A stretch of DNA of 64,000 nt from Pseudomonas wuhanensis (GCF_030687395.1 NZ_CP117430.1:3844001-3908000); one strand, 5' to 3'. Positions 34,476 to 43,978 are shown, counted from the stretch's first letter. Translations and numbers: made by a program. Notes: generated from the letters alone by a model not told the origin.

Positions 34476-35618
34476 ATGGCAAACGCCTCCAGCATCTACA
34501 GGAAGGCTCTTGAAGGTCACCAGGCACCGAAAAAGGTGTTGGTGAAAGTCGACCGCGTCACCAAGAAATTCGACGAAACCACCGCCGTGGACGATGTGTC
34601 CCTGGAGATCCATCAAGGGGAAATCTTCGCCCTGCTCGGCGGTTCCGGCTCGGGTAAATCGACGCTGCTGCGCATGCTCGCCGGCTTCGAACGCCCGACC
34701 GAAGGGCGGATTCTGCTCGACGGTGTCGACATCACCGACATGCCGCCGTACGAACGGCCGATCAACATGATGTTCCAGTCCTACGCACTGTTCCCGCACA
34801 TGACGGTGGCGCAGAACATCGCCTTCGGTCTCAAGCAGGACCGTTTGCCCGCCAGCGAAATCGACGCCCGTGTCGAAGAAATGCTGCGGCTGGTGCACAT
34901 GACCCAGTACGCCAAACGCAAACCCCATCAGTTGTCCGGCGGCCAGCGTCAGCGTGTGGCACTGGCGCGTTCATTGGCCAAGCGTCCTAAGCTGTTGTTG
35001 CTCGACGAACCGATGGGGGCACTGGATAAAAAGCTGCGCTCGCAGATGCAACTGGAGTTGGTGGAGATCATCGAGCGCGTCGGCGTGACCTGCGTGATGG
35101 TGACCCACGATCAGGAAGAAGCCATGACCATGGCCGAACGCATCGCGATCATGCACCTGGGCTGGATCGCTCAGATCGGCAGCCCGGTCGACATCTACGA
35201 AGCGCCGGTCAGCCGCATGGTCTGTGAGTTCATCGGCAACGTGAACGCCTTCGACGGAACCGTGGTCGAGGATCTGGAAGGTCACGCGATCATTCACAGC
35301 CCGGATCTGCAACAGAAGATTTACGTCGGCCACGGCGTGAGCACCTCGGTGCAGGACAAGTCGATCACCTACGCCATCCGCCCGGAAAAAATGCTGGTCA
35401 GCACCCTCAAGCCCGAAACCCGTTACAACTGGTCCGAAGGCAAGGTGCATGACATCGCCTACCTCGGCGGCCACTCGGTGTTTTACGTGGAGTTGCCCGG
35501 CGGCAAGATCGTCCAGTCGTTCATGGCCAACGCCGAACGCCGCGGTGCGCGCCCGACCTGGGACGATCAGGTCTACGTGTGGTGGGAAGACGACAGCGGC
35601 GTGGTACTGCGCTCATGA
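34476..35618 (+). CDS. potA: Polyamine ABC transporter ATPase (PotA/PotG-like)
   Basis: The 380-residue protein has Walker A LLGGSGSGKSTLLRML, signature LSGGQRQRVALARSLAKRPKLLLLDEPMGALDK with Walker B, the switch His in MVTHDQEEAMTMAERIAIMH, and a C-terminal TOBE-type domain (TYAIRPEKMLVS). This length and tail are typical of spermidine/putrescine importers. GGGAG lies before ATG 34476. It overlaps the following permease gene by ATGA, so the three genes are translationally coupled. Confidence 0.9.
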   Translation: MANASSIYRKALEGHQAPKKVLVKVDRVTKKFDETTAVDDVSLEIHQGEIFALLGGSGSGKSTLLRMLAGFERPTEGRILLDGVDITDMPPYERPINMMFQSYALFPHMTVAQNIAFGLKQDRLPASEIDARVEEMLRLVHMTQYAKRKPHQLSGGQRQRVALARSLAKRPKLLLLDEPMGALDKKLRSQMQLELVEIIERVGVTCVMVTHDQEEAMTMAERIAIMHLGWIAQIGSPVDIYEAPVSRMVCEFIGNVNAFDGTVVEDLEGHAIIHSPDLQQKIYVGHGVSTSVQDKSITYAIRPEKMLVSTLKPETRYNWSEGKVHDIAYLGGHSVFYVELPGGKIVQSFMANAERRGARPTWDDQVYVWWEDDSGVVLRS

Positions 35619-36529
35619 GAAACTTCAATCAGCAGTTCCTGCGCCTGGTGCCCAGTGGCCGCAAACTGGTCATCGGCATTCCGTTCCTGTGGCTGTGCCT
35701 GTTTTTCCTGTTGCCGTTCTTCCTGGTGATGAAGATCAGCTTCTCGGAAGCGGCGCTGGCCATTCCTCCTTACTCCGAGATCTACACCTTCGCCGAGCAG
35801 AAATTCCAGCTGTTGCTGAACCTCGGCAACTACTCGCTGCTGACCGAAGATGAGTTGTACATCTCGGCTTACTTCGGCTCGTTGAAGGTCGCGTTTTTAA
35901 GCACACTGATGTGCCTGGTGATCGGTTTCCCGATGGCCTACGCGATCACCAAGGCCAACAAGGAAACGCAGAACGTTCTGCTGCTGTTGATCATGATGCC
36001 GACCTGGACCGCGATCCTGATCCGCGTTTATGCGTGGATGGGCATTCTCAGCAACAACGGGTTGCTCAATGCATTCCTGATGTGGACCGGGCTCACGTCT
36101 CAGCCGATCGAGATCCTCAACACCAACATCGCCGTGTACATCGGGGTGGTTTACGCGTACCTGCCGTTCATGGTGTTGCCGCTTTACGCCAACCTGGTCA
36201 AGCACGATGGAAGTCTGCTGGAAGCCGCGTCGGACCTGGGCTCGAGCAACTTCAACAACTTCTGGAAAATCACCGTGCCGCTGGCCAAGAACGGGATCAT
36301 CGCCGGTTGCATGCTGGTGTTCATTCCCGTGGTCGGTGAGTTCGTGATTCCGGAACTGCTGGGTGGCCCGGAAACCCTGATGATCGGCCGCGTGCTGTGG
36401 CAGGAGTTCTTCAACAACCGCGACTGGCCGGTGGCGTCCGCCCTGGCGGTGGTGATGCTGGCGATCCTGATTGTGCCGATTCTGCTGTTCAACCGTAGCC
36501 AGGCCAAAGAGATGGAGGGACGGGGATGA
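35615..36529 (+). CDS. potB: Polyamine ABC permease (PotB/PotH-like)
   Basis: The 304-residue inner-membrane protein has about six helices and the BPD_transp EAA loop GSLLEAASDLGSSNFNNFWKITVPLAKNGI, which contacts the ATPase. Typical PotB/PotH stretches are visible in MMPTWTAILIRVYAWMGIL and FIPVVGEFVIPELLGGPETLMIGRVL. The start overlaps the ATPase stop codon by 4 bp and the end overlaps the next permease by 4 bp. Confidence 0.9.
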   Translation: MRNFNQQFLRLVPSGRKLVIGIPFLWLCLFFLLPFFLVMKISFSEAALAIPPYSEIYTFAEQKFQLLLNLGNYSLLTEDELYISAYFGSLKVAFLSTLMCLVIGFPMAYAITKANKETQNVLLLLIMMPTWTAILIRVYAWMGILSNNGLLNAFLMWTGLTSQPIEILNTNIAVYIGVVYAYLPFMVLPLYANLVKHDGSLLEAASDLGSSNFNNFWKITVPLAKNGIIAGCMLVFIPVVGEFVIPELLGGPETLMIGRVLWQEFFNNRDWPVASALAVVMLAILIVPILLFNRSQAKEMEGRG

Positions 36530-37410
36530 AACGCTTCGGATTTTCAAAGTTCATGCTGATTTTCGGCCTGTCGTTTATCTACCTGCCGATGCTGATTCTG
36601 GTGATCTACTCGTTCAACGCTTCGAAACTGGTGACGGTGTGGGGCGGTTGGTCGGTGAAGTGGTATGTCGGCCTGCTCGACAACTCGCAATTGATGGGCT
36701 CGGTGGTGCGCTCGCTGGAAATCGCCTGCTACACCGCGATTGCGGCGGTAGCGCTGGGCACCCTCGCCGCTTTCGTGCTCACCCGCGTGACGCGCTTCAA
36801 GGGTCGTACGCTGTTTGGTGGTCTGGTGACGGCGCCGCTGGTGATGCCGGAAGTGATCACCGGTCTGTCGCTGTTGCTGCTGTTCGTGGCCATGGCGCAG
36901 TTGATCGGCTGGCCGCAGGAGCGTGGTTTGGTGACGATCTGGATCGCTCACACCACGTTCTGTGCAGCGTATGTGGCGGTGGTCGTGTCGGCGCGCTTGC
37001 GTGAGCTGGACCTGTCGATTGAAGAAGCGGCGATGGACTTGGGTGCGCGTCCGTTCAAGGTGTTCTTTCTGATCACCATTCCGATGATCGCGCCGTCGCT
37101 GGCGGCGGGCGGCATGATGTCGTTTGCTCTGTCGCTGGATGATCTGGTGTTGGCGAGTTTCGTCTCTGGCCCCGGCTCGACGACGCTGCCGATGGAAGTG
37201 TTTTCGGCGGTGCGTCTGGGCGTGAAGCCTGAGATCAATGCCGTGGCCAGTCTGATTCTGCTGGCGGTGTCGCTGGTGACGTTCCTGGTCTGGTACTTCA
37301 GCCGCAAGGCCGAAGCCACGCGCAAACGGGCGATCCAGGAAGCGATGGACCAGACCGCCAGCGAGTCCTGGCAGCAACCGAAAAAGAAAATGGCAGAAGC
37401 GACGGCCTAG
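36526..37410 (+). CDS. potC: Polyamine ABC permease (PotC/PotI-like)
   Basis: The 294-residue protein is the second permease half. It has YLPMLILVIYSFNAS at the first helix, the EAA loop SIEEAAMDLGARPFKVFFLITIPMIAPSLAAG, and SLDDLVLASFVSGPGSTTLPMEVFS. The hydrophilic tail after about residue 265 is rich in K, E and Q. It is coupled to the previous gene by ATGA. Confidence 0.9.
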   Translation: MKRFGFSKFMLIFGLSFIYLPMLILVIYSFNASKLVTVWGGWSVKWYVGLLDNSQLMGSVVRSLEIACYTAIAAVALGTLAAFVLTRVTRFKGRTLFGGLVTAPLVMPEVITGLSLLLLFVAMAQLIGWPQERGLVTIWIAHTTFCAAYVAVVVSARLRELDLSIEEAAMDLGARPFKVFFLITIPMIAPSLAAGGMMSFALSLDDLVLASFVSGPGSTTLPMEVFSAVRLGVKPEINAVASLILLAVSLVTFLVWYFSRKAEATRKRAIQEAMDQTASESWQQPKKKMAEATA

Positions 37411-37442
37411 TGCCACTAATGTTCAGTTAAGTGAGCACCCTC

Positions 37443-37559
37443 CTGTGGCGAGCGAGCTTGCTCGCGCTTGAGTGCGCAGCACTCACAAAATAGGCAAAGG
37501 TTGCCAGAATTTTGGGGGCCGCTACGCAGCCCAGCGGGAGCAAGCTCCCTCGCCACAGG
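37443..37559. repeat. REP pair between permease and binding-protein genes
   Basis: CTGTGGCGAGCGAGCTTGCT faces GGGAGCAAGCTCCCTCGCCA. The unit lies in the 210-bp gap before the solute-binding protein gene, so binding-protein mRNA may be stabilised separately. Confidence 0.9.
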
Positions 37560-37599
37560 TTTTGTGTTCACTGCACTTTTGCTTTGCGTATTTGAATAA

Positions 37600-38718
<1,119 letters not shown>

Positions 38719-38760
38719 TTCACGATCGAACACAAAATATCTGACTACCACGGACCAAAA

Positions 38761-38852
38761 TGTGGGAGCGGGCTTGCTCGCGAAGGCGCCATCACATTCA
38801 ACATCATTGGTGACTGACCCACCGCTTTCGCGGGCAAGCCCGCTCCCACAGG
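38761..38852. repeat. REP pair
   Basis: TGTGGGAGCGGGCTTGCTCG and GGGCAAGCCCGCTCCCACAG face each other downstream of the binding-protein gene. Confidence 0.9.
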
Positions 38853-38892
38853 TATCTGCTTCGATCAAAGGATTTGTGAACGACACTGATCA

Positions 38893-38956
38893 CTGTGGGA
38901 GCGGGCTTGCCCGCGATGGCGGTCGTGTAGTCAACATGGAATCCGGCTCCCACAGG
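38893..38956. repeat. Degenerate REP pair
   Basis: CTGTGGGAGCGGGCTTGCCC is intact, but the facing copy keeps only GGCTCCCACAGGG, so the second REP has lost its core through an internal deletion. Confidence 0.8.
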
Positions 38957-38974
38957 GGTGATGTATCGGATACA

Positions 38975-39130
38975 AAATATTTGAGCACCACAGACCAATG
39001 CAGGACCGAGGTGTTCTCTCCTTTTCCGTTCACGCAGCGCCTTACCACCGCTGCACTCCTCTCTAAAGAACGGCTTCACCTGGCTTCCTCGGTTAAGGTG
39101 AACTTCAGGCGCCCTCGGGCGCCTTTTTTT
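38975..39130 (+). ncRNA. Candidate small RNA ending in a strong terminator
   Basis: After the REPs comes about 150 bp without a gene that contains TTCACCT/AGGTGAA (near 39075-39102). It then has the terminator GGCGCCC (39108-39114), GGGCGCC (39117-39123) and seven T (39124-39130). The nearest plus-strand gene ends 390 bp upstream, which makes an independent transcript plausible. Alternatively the hairpins simply end readthrough from the transporter operon. Confidence 0.4.
39107..39130 (+). terminator. Rho-independent terminator
   Basis: A 7-bp GC-only stem with a two-base TC turn (the inner pairs open in practice) is followed by seven T. It lies against the stop codon of the convergent thpR gene. 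Confidence 0.85.
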
Positions 39131-39668
39131 ATGCCGAGACCAGCGGCCATTCGGCCAGCGCCCGGTACCGGCCTTTATGGGATTCGAACAAGGTGAAGCG
39201 GTCAGCACGCAGGAAAAACTCTGGCGGCGTAGCGGATTCGGGGACCGGCGCCCGGTAGTCGCGCATCAGGGTCAAATGCGGGCGAAATTCCCGGCGGGTG
39301 TCTTCAAAGCCGAACGGCAACATGGCCTGCTCCAGCGCATACACCAACTGCAGCAACTGCGGTTCTGCCTGCGCGGGCGCCAGCAACAGAACCCCGGAGC
39401 GACGCCAGACTTCCAGACGATCAAGCACAACCGTCAACGGCACGCCGGGCATCCGCACATTGGCGGCGGCCTCGCAGACGCCCGCTATCTGCGCCATCCC
39501 CACCGTGCCGAGAAACAGCAGCGTCAGATGAAAGTTCTCCGCCGGCACCGGGCGCCCGACGTTGAGCGCCAGCGCGCCGCGCCATTGTGCGATGGCCCGG
39601 CGTTGTTCGGGGGCGCAGTTCAGGGCGAAGAACAGCCGCTTGAACGGCTCGCGGGATTCATCGCTCAT
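39129..39668 (-). CDS. thpR: RNA 2',3'-cyclic phosphodiesterase (2H family)
   Basis: The 179-residue protein has the two HxT motifs of the 2H phosphoesterases: NFHLTLLFLGTV at about residues 45-56 and FRPHLTLMRDYR near residue 135, plus the family start RLFFALNCAPEQRRAIAQW. ThpR hydrolyses RNA 2',3'-cyclic phosphates in vitro; its biological role is unclear. ATG 39668 follows GAGGTGG; the frame extends 25 codons upstream without support. Confidence 0.9.
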   Translation of the reverse strand: MSDESREPFKRLFFALNCAPEQRRAIAQWRGALALNVGRPVPAENFHLTLLFLGTVGMAQIAGVCEAAANVRMPGVPLTVVLDRLEVWRRSGVLLLAPAQAEPQLLQLVYALEQAMLPFGFEDTRREFRPHLTLMRDYRAPVPESATPPEFFLRADRFTLFESHKGRYRALAEWPLVSA

Positions 39669-39794
39669 GTCTGCCACCTCAAGGCTTCGGGGACCCTTTG
39701 ATTTTACAAAGGGATACCACGCCAGCAAGTGCATTTCTGGCACCTGCCGACATGCGCGTTATAGTTGAAGCAACCGAATCGACGGGAGGGCGCC

Positions 39795-39989
39795 ATGCGT
39801 CAGATCATCAGTAAAGAGCCATGGTGGGCCGTGCCACCGAAGCCCGGCCAGGATGAGTTCGAGCTGGAATGGGGCTGGCTGGTTCACTACAACGAAGGTG
39901 AGCCGCGCTTCGAGTTCATCAAAGAGCGACCGTCGGACAGCGAAATTCGTAATCGCAAAAGCTGCAGGACCACCCCGACGCCGGAATGA
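39795..39989 (+). CDS. Hypothetical 64-residue protein
   Basis: I do not recognise it. The sequence is acidic and Trp-rich (MRQIISKEPWWAVPPKPGQD, then EFELEWGWLVHYNEGEPRFEFIKERPSDSEIRNR) and soluble. CGGGAGGGCGCC precedes ATG 39795, giving a good SD, which supports a real gene despite its size. It stands between thpR and the DUF1428 gene. Confidence 0.6.
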   Translation: MRQIISKEPWWAVPPKPGQDEFELEWGWLVHYNEGEPRFEFIKERPSDSEIRNRKSCRTTPTPE

Positions 39990-40002
39990 CCCTGCTGCCA
40001 CT

Positions 40003-40356
40003 TCAGGCTTTGACGAGCATCTCGAAACCGCCAAATATCGCCCGCTGGCCGTCGAACGGCATCGGATTGACGTCTGGTTGCATCCGCGGATCGCTCATGA
40101 GTTTCGCCATCCCGGCATCACGGGTAGCCTTGTCGGGCCAGACGATCCAGGAAAACACCACGGTTTCGTCTTCCTTGAGTTTTACCGCCATGGGGAACGA
40201 AGTCACTTTGCCATCGGGCACGTCATCGCCCCAGCATTCGGCGAGGCTGAGTGCACCGTTTTCCTTGAAGATCGCGGCGGCGGATTGCGCGTGTTGCTTG
40301 AATTTTTCGCGGTTGGCGGTGGGTACTGCAGCGACGAAGCCATCGACATAAGCCAT
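40003..40356 (-). CDS. DUF1428 family protein
   Basis: The 117-residue protein reads MAYVDGFVAAVPTANREKFK, ALSLAECWGDDVPDGKVTSFPMAVKLKEDETVVFSWIVWPDKATRD and MPFDGQRAIFGGFEMLV, which is the complete DUF1428 (YbaA-like dimeric alpha/beta barrel) pattern. Function unknown. GAGGAGAAC precedes ATG 40356. The long in-frame upstream extension overlaps the lipoprotein gene end and is rejected. Confidence 0.9.
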   Translation of the reverse strand: MAYVDGFVAAVPTANREKFKQHAQSAAAIFKENGALSLAECWGDDVPDGKVTSFPMAVKLKEDETVVFSWIVWPDKATRDAGMAKLMSDPRMQPDVNPMPFDGQRAIFGGFEMLVKA

Positions 40357-40372
40357 GATCGTTCTCCTCGGG

Positions 40373-41530
40373 TTATGGGGTGATCCGCTGGGTAGTCGAA
40401 TCAACGTGGCTAAAATCGACAGATCCCGCGTTCTGATCGACCGACGGCTCGACTTGCTGTTCAACCGGCTGTTCAACTGGCTGTCCGACTGAATGTTCAA
40501 CTGACTGTTCAACTGACTGTTCCACTGATTCTTCAACTGGCTGTTCGATGGTGGCGGCCAGGCTGCCCTCGATCTGCCTGGCCATGTACAGCGTTCCGGC
40601 CATGACGCCGGTGGCGGGGTTATTCACCAGCTTCACCCATGCCTTGTCGAATGAATTGCCCAGACTGCTGCGAATCAGTGCCTCGCTATCGGGCCGGTCG
40701 TTGGCCTGAATAATCGCGCGCACCCCCGCCACACCCAAGGAAATCAACGCCCCGGCCGCCTTCCCTGCCACAGCCGCCACCGCGCTGGCCGCCCCTCGGG
40801 GGGCCATTTCGGCTTGTATTCGCTTACTGGCACGCTTGGCCACCGGCGCCATGCCGGCGTCCGTCGCAGCAATGCCCTTCTCGCCGCCCGCCGTGTGGAT
40901 CTTCTCGATCAGCGCCAGGTAGGCCGGTAATTTGCTCAGTTCGGCATGCACCACCTGGTACAGCGAAGCGTCACGGGTGGACGGTGGGCCCAGCGAAATA
41001 GCCGGAATTTTCTGGACACGACTGTTGAGCTGCGCCATGGGCACGCCATGACGCTTGGAAATAACGTCGAGTTGCTGACCCATCAGCTGCACATAAAACT
41101 CTGTCGCCTGGCCGAGGATCGCGTCGGGATCGATCTCCACCGCCACTGGTTCCAGCACCCGCCGGTGATATTGCTCCAGCAGATAGGCCGCCAGGCGTTG
41201 GGTCGTTGCATCCTGCTCGTCCCCGGCATTGATGGTGTACCAGCTGACTTTCATCGACAGCCATTCCTGGGTCCAGTAGCTGCTGAACCAGGGGATGAAG
41301 ACTTCTTCGGTCTGCTGGTAAACCCGCGTGCGCCAGTGCTCCATGGACCCGCGGGCGTAGACCCTGGCCTGTTCGGTGGCCTGTTGCGAAGCGGCGACAA
41401 TCTCCCGGTCCACCTGCTGCCAGGTGCTCTGGGACACCACCACCGGCACCACGATTACCGGGACAGGCGTGGGCGTGGCGCATCCCGCCAATATCACTAA
41501 CACAGCGACGATCAGCGAACGCAGGTTCAA
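40373..41530 (-). CDS. Lipoprotein with VEQ-repeat tail
   Basis: I do not recognise the family. The 385-residue protein has a lipobox (VLVILAGC, Cys at about 17), a Val/Pro-rich linker and a helical middle domain (residues ~35-310) including an Ala/Gly-rich stretch that may insert in a membrane (AASAVAAVAGKAAGALISLGVAG). The C-terminal tail is built from degenerate VEQ-P/S tetrapeptides (EQPVEESVEQSVEQSVEHSV, then GQPVEQPVEQQVEPS). At DNA level the tail is a 12-bp tandem repeat (40440-40550), prone to length change. It is followed 16 bp later by the DUF1428 gene. Confidence 0.72.
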   Translation of the reverse strand: MNLRSLIVAVLVILAGCATPTPVPVIVVPVVVSQSTWQQVDREIVAASQQATEQARVYARGSMEHWRTRVYQQTEEVFIPWFSSYWTQEWLSMKVSWYTINAGDEQDATTQRLAAYLLEQYHRRVLEPVAVEIDPDAILGQATEFYVQLMGQQLDVISKRHGVPMAQLNSRVQKIPAISLGPPSTRDASLYQVVHAELSKLPAYLALIEKIHTAGGEKGIAATDAGMAPVAKRASKRIQAEMAPRGAASAVAAVAGKAAGALISLGVAGVRAIIQANDRPDSEALIRSSLGNSFDKAWVKLVNNPATGVMAGTLYMARQIEGSLAATIEQPVEESVEQSVEQSVEHSVGQPVEQPVEQQVEPSVDQNAGSVDFSHVDSTTQRITP

Positions 41531-41773
41531 GATCGCGGCGTCCTACGGACTTCGCCGAACGGAGTGTTCGACGCTAAAAAGCGTACTGATTTGAGTATAG
41601 GTCGGGGGCGGGGGCCGTCCGTCAGATGAATGGATGGCGCCCTCAAGACCACCGAAGATCGCCACCATCATTCACATCAATATTCACCATCGCCGCGAAT
41701 GCCTTCCGCAAAAAAACCGTCAGGTGCAGGATTAATCCCATCCCAATCAAACCCCGCACCGGAGGGGCAAATC

Positions 41774-41878
41774 ATGTTGATCCATCTCCTGACCTGCCTG
41801 GCCCTGACGGCCGTCACCCTGACCCTGTTTTCCCGCTTCGTACTGGATATCGGTCAAACCCAGGAGCCGAAATCATGA
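41774..41878 (+). CDS. 34-residue single-helix membrane peptide
   Basis: MLIHLLTCLALTAVTLTLF is one transmembrane helix followed by SRFVLDIGQTQEPKS. GGAGGGGC lies before ATG 41774. The stop overlaps the start of the next small gene by ATGA (41875-41878), typical of translational coupling. Size recalls accessory peptides such as KdpF, but no partner transporter is present. Confidence 0.5.
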   Translation: MLIHLLTCLALTAVTLTLFSRFVLDIGQTQEPKS

Positions 41879-42144
41879 TTCACTCCGTCAGCCTAGCCGT
41901 GAGCTTCCCGGTGTTCGACAGCAACTATTATTCGCAGCAAGTCGTGTCTCGCAAAGCAGTCGCGCTGGTATTCGACGAGCACTTCGAGGCCTTGCTGATG
42001 CCGGCAGCAACCAACCACTTCAGTAACGAAGTGGTTGGGCTCAACGATCAGTTCCGCTTTTTGAATGATGTGCTGGTTGAGCATCTGCTGGAGACTGAAA
42101 TGGCTCAGCATTGGTCACGGTCGGGACAAGCGTTCACCTTCTGA
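41875..42144 (+). CDS. Hypothetical 89-residue protein coupled to the 34-residue peptide
   Basis: The product reads MIHSVSLAVSFPVFDSNYYS, continues with RKAVALVFDEHFEALLMPAATNHFSNEVVGLNDQFRFLNDVLVEHLLETEM and ends in QAFTF. It is soluble and acidic. I do not recognise it. Coupling by a 4-bp overlap to the upstream membrane peptide suggests joint expression. Its 3' end overlaps the remnant debranching-enzyme gene by about 10 bp on the other strand. Confidence 0.55.
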   Translation: MIHSVSLAVSFPVFDSNYYSQQVVSRKAVALVFDEHFEALLMPAATNHFSNEVVGLNDQFRFLNDVLVEHLLETEMAQHWSRSGQAFTF

Positions 42145-42695
42145 CACGCTGGCGTCCATCTTCCTGACTGGTACTCAAGATCCGCACCGGGCCCTGACGA
42201 TTGAGAACCTCGATCATGACGTTTTCCCCCGAGCGCCTGAGCATCAAGTCCACAGATTCCCCCCCCCACAGCCAAACGCCGCAAGGCGATGGTGTCCAGA
42301 AACGCCGGGAGCACCGGTTCGTCGAACAGGATGTTGAACTTCCTCGGACTGAAGCTCATCCCCAGACATGACTGAATCATCGAAGCCTGGGAAGACGCGA
42401 CAGTGCGCACGCCCCAGCCAGATAAGGATGAGCGGTCCATCAGGGCGCTGACGACCGATGCCGCGCGTTCCGGGTAAGCGACGCCCGCGAACAGGGCATG
42501 ACCGGCATTGGAGGTACGGATTCGACAAGGCTTCTTGTTGCCGTCCAGAGCCAATACATAAGTACCCAGCTCTTCGTCGAAAAAGTGCGTATCGAATTCT
42601 TCGCGCAAGCGTTGAGCCTTGTATTTCAGGCGCTGGGCCCGCTCCGGCTCACCCAGCCGACGGGCGATTTTGGCGGCACCGGTCCAGACGCCCAT
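42134..42695 (-). pseudogene. C-terminal fragment of an amylo-alpha-1,6-glucosidase (glycogen debranching) gene
   Basis: From 42695 leftward the frame gives GVWTGAAKIARRLGEPERAQRLKYKAQRLREEFDTHFFDEELGTYVLALDG and later LGMSFSPRKFNILFDEPVLPAF, the C-terminal end of trehalase/debranching-type glycosidases found in Pseudomonas glycogen clusters. The N-terminal ~500 residues are missing. A run of nine G (plus strand C, 42259-42267) then shifts the frame. With eight G it would continue GGESVDLMLRRSGENVMIEV, VLNRQGPVRIL and end at 42134. Deletion plus frameshift make it non-functional. Confidence 0.8.
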
Positions 42696-43038
42696 GAAGC
42701 GTGGTCACGCTGCGCCCGGCCAAGTGTCGAATCAACGGAAAATGGAAGATATCGACATGAAAATGCATCACGTCGAATTGATCCGCCTGCCGCAGGACTT
42801 GATCAAGCATCAGGATGTGATGAGGCGCCCCGTCCTTGATGCGTGGATCGAACCGCAGGGCCTGGTGCGCGCCTGACTCCAGACGTGCCGAGGTTTGCGA
42901 ATCGCCGCTGGCGAAGAGCGTGACATCATGGCCCTGGCGCACCAGTTCTTCGGTCAGGTAAGACACGATCCGCTCAGTGCCACCGTACAAACGGGGCGGA
43001 CAACGTTCGGTGAGCGGCGCGATCTGAGCGATCCTCAT
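42649..43038 (-). pseudogene. N-terminal fragment of a GT4 glycosyltransferase
   Basis: The first ~115 codons (MRIAQIAPLTERCPPRLYGG, then TERIVSYLTEELVRQGHDVTLFASGDSQTSARLE, and later FDVMHFHVDIFHFPL) are the GT-B donor-side start of a family 4 glycosyltransferase. After LHGRLD the frame runs out of phase into debranching-enzyme sequence and stops. The rest of the glycosyltransferase is gone. The two fragments are joined by a deletion at about 42690-42700. Confidence 0.82.
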
Positions 43039-43345
43039 GGAGAGGCCCTCCGTTATGGGGTCGAAGGATAATGGCCTCCAGCACCTCGGCGTTTCCTCTC
43101 GTTCAGCTCTGGTGGCCCTGTCCTCGATTGACGGTACGCCTGCTGCAACAGTTCCATCCGGTTATACGACCTAATCCTGTAGCCGCTAACTTTCCGCCAT
43201 AAGTTATACACCCCGGGGCTCACCGGTCGCCGCTCTCAAGACTTCTGAGCAACTGGCCCAGACCATCGGCAAAACAGGTCGGCTCCGTGCACCGAAAACG
43301 TTCGAGCAAACGCTGGTTATCGGCCCGGACTTGCACCGCAAAGGC
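43039..43345. other. Intergenic region without recognisable gene
   Basis: Three hundred bases between the glycosyltransferase start and the beta-propeller stop. It should hold the promoter of the remnant operon. I saw no convincing ORF, repeat or terminator. Confidence 0.5.
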
Positions 43346-43978
43346 TTATTCAGGCCGGCGCACCGCCCTCACCTTCCCGCTGTTGCCGCCGCCACAGAAA
43401 AACCGGTCGTGGCCATCGAACTCGAGCCCCGACACCCCGATGCCAGCTGGCATCTGGACGCTCTCCAGCACCTCGCCCGTGGCCGGATCGACTCGCCGCA
43501 ACTCACTCTCGTCACTTTCCCAGGTGCCGTGCCACAGATCGCCCTCGACCCAGGTCACCCCGGTGACGAAGCGGTTGGATTCAAGGGTGCGCAGCACTGC
43601 CCCGGTCTGGGGATCGACCTGATGAATCTTGCGCTCGCGATATTCGCCGACCCAGAGCGTCCCTTCGGCCCATGCAAGCCCCGAGTCACCGCCGCCGCCG
43701 GGCGCGGGGATGGTGGAGAGCACACGTCCGGTCTGCGGGTCGATTTTCTGGATGCGATCCTCGGCGATCTGAAACAGGTGCTGACCGTCGAAGGCTGTAC
43801 CGGCATGGGCCGCGACATCGATCGAGCGCAGCGTCTTGCCACTCGCGGGGTCAAGGGCGTTGAGTTTGTCGCCGGAGGCAAACCAGACGCGCTGACCGTC
43901 ATGGGTAACGCCATGCACGCTGTCGACGCCTGGAAAGGGTCCGTATTCGCGGATAATTTGGGCTGTTGAATGTTTCAT
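43346..43978 (-). CDS. Beta-propeller protein, glutaminyl cyclase/streptogramin-lyase-like
   Basis: The 210-residue protein is built of repeating ~40-residue blades with the pattern V(W/F)(F/V)(A/G)...LDPxTGxVLxT: LNALDPASGKTLRSIDV, IQKIDPQTGRVLSTIPAPG, IHQVDPQTGAVLRTLES and LRRVDPATGEVLESVQMP. This pattern occurs in short glutaminyl-peptide-cyclotransferase-like and Vgb-like proteins. No signal peptide is seen. GAGGAG precedes ATG 43978. It may be co-transcribed with the HTH gene 50 bp upstream. Confidence 0.65.
   Translation of the reverse strand: MKHSTAQIIREYGPFPGVDSVHGVTHDGQRVWFASGDKLNALDPASGKTLRSIDVAAHAGTAFDGQHLFQIAEDRIQKIDPQTGRVLSTIPAPGGGGDSGLAWAEGTLWVGEYRERKIHQVDPQTGAVLRTLESNRFVTGVTWVEGDLWHGTWESDESELRRVDPATGEVLESVQMPAGIGVSGLEFDGHDRFFCGGGNSGKVRAVRRPE

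Noticed and set aside
41630..41773. Longer upstream start for the 34-residue peptide
   Set aside because: The extension has no membrane or family features, and the strong GGAGGGGC site directly precedes the internal ATG.
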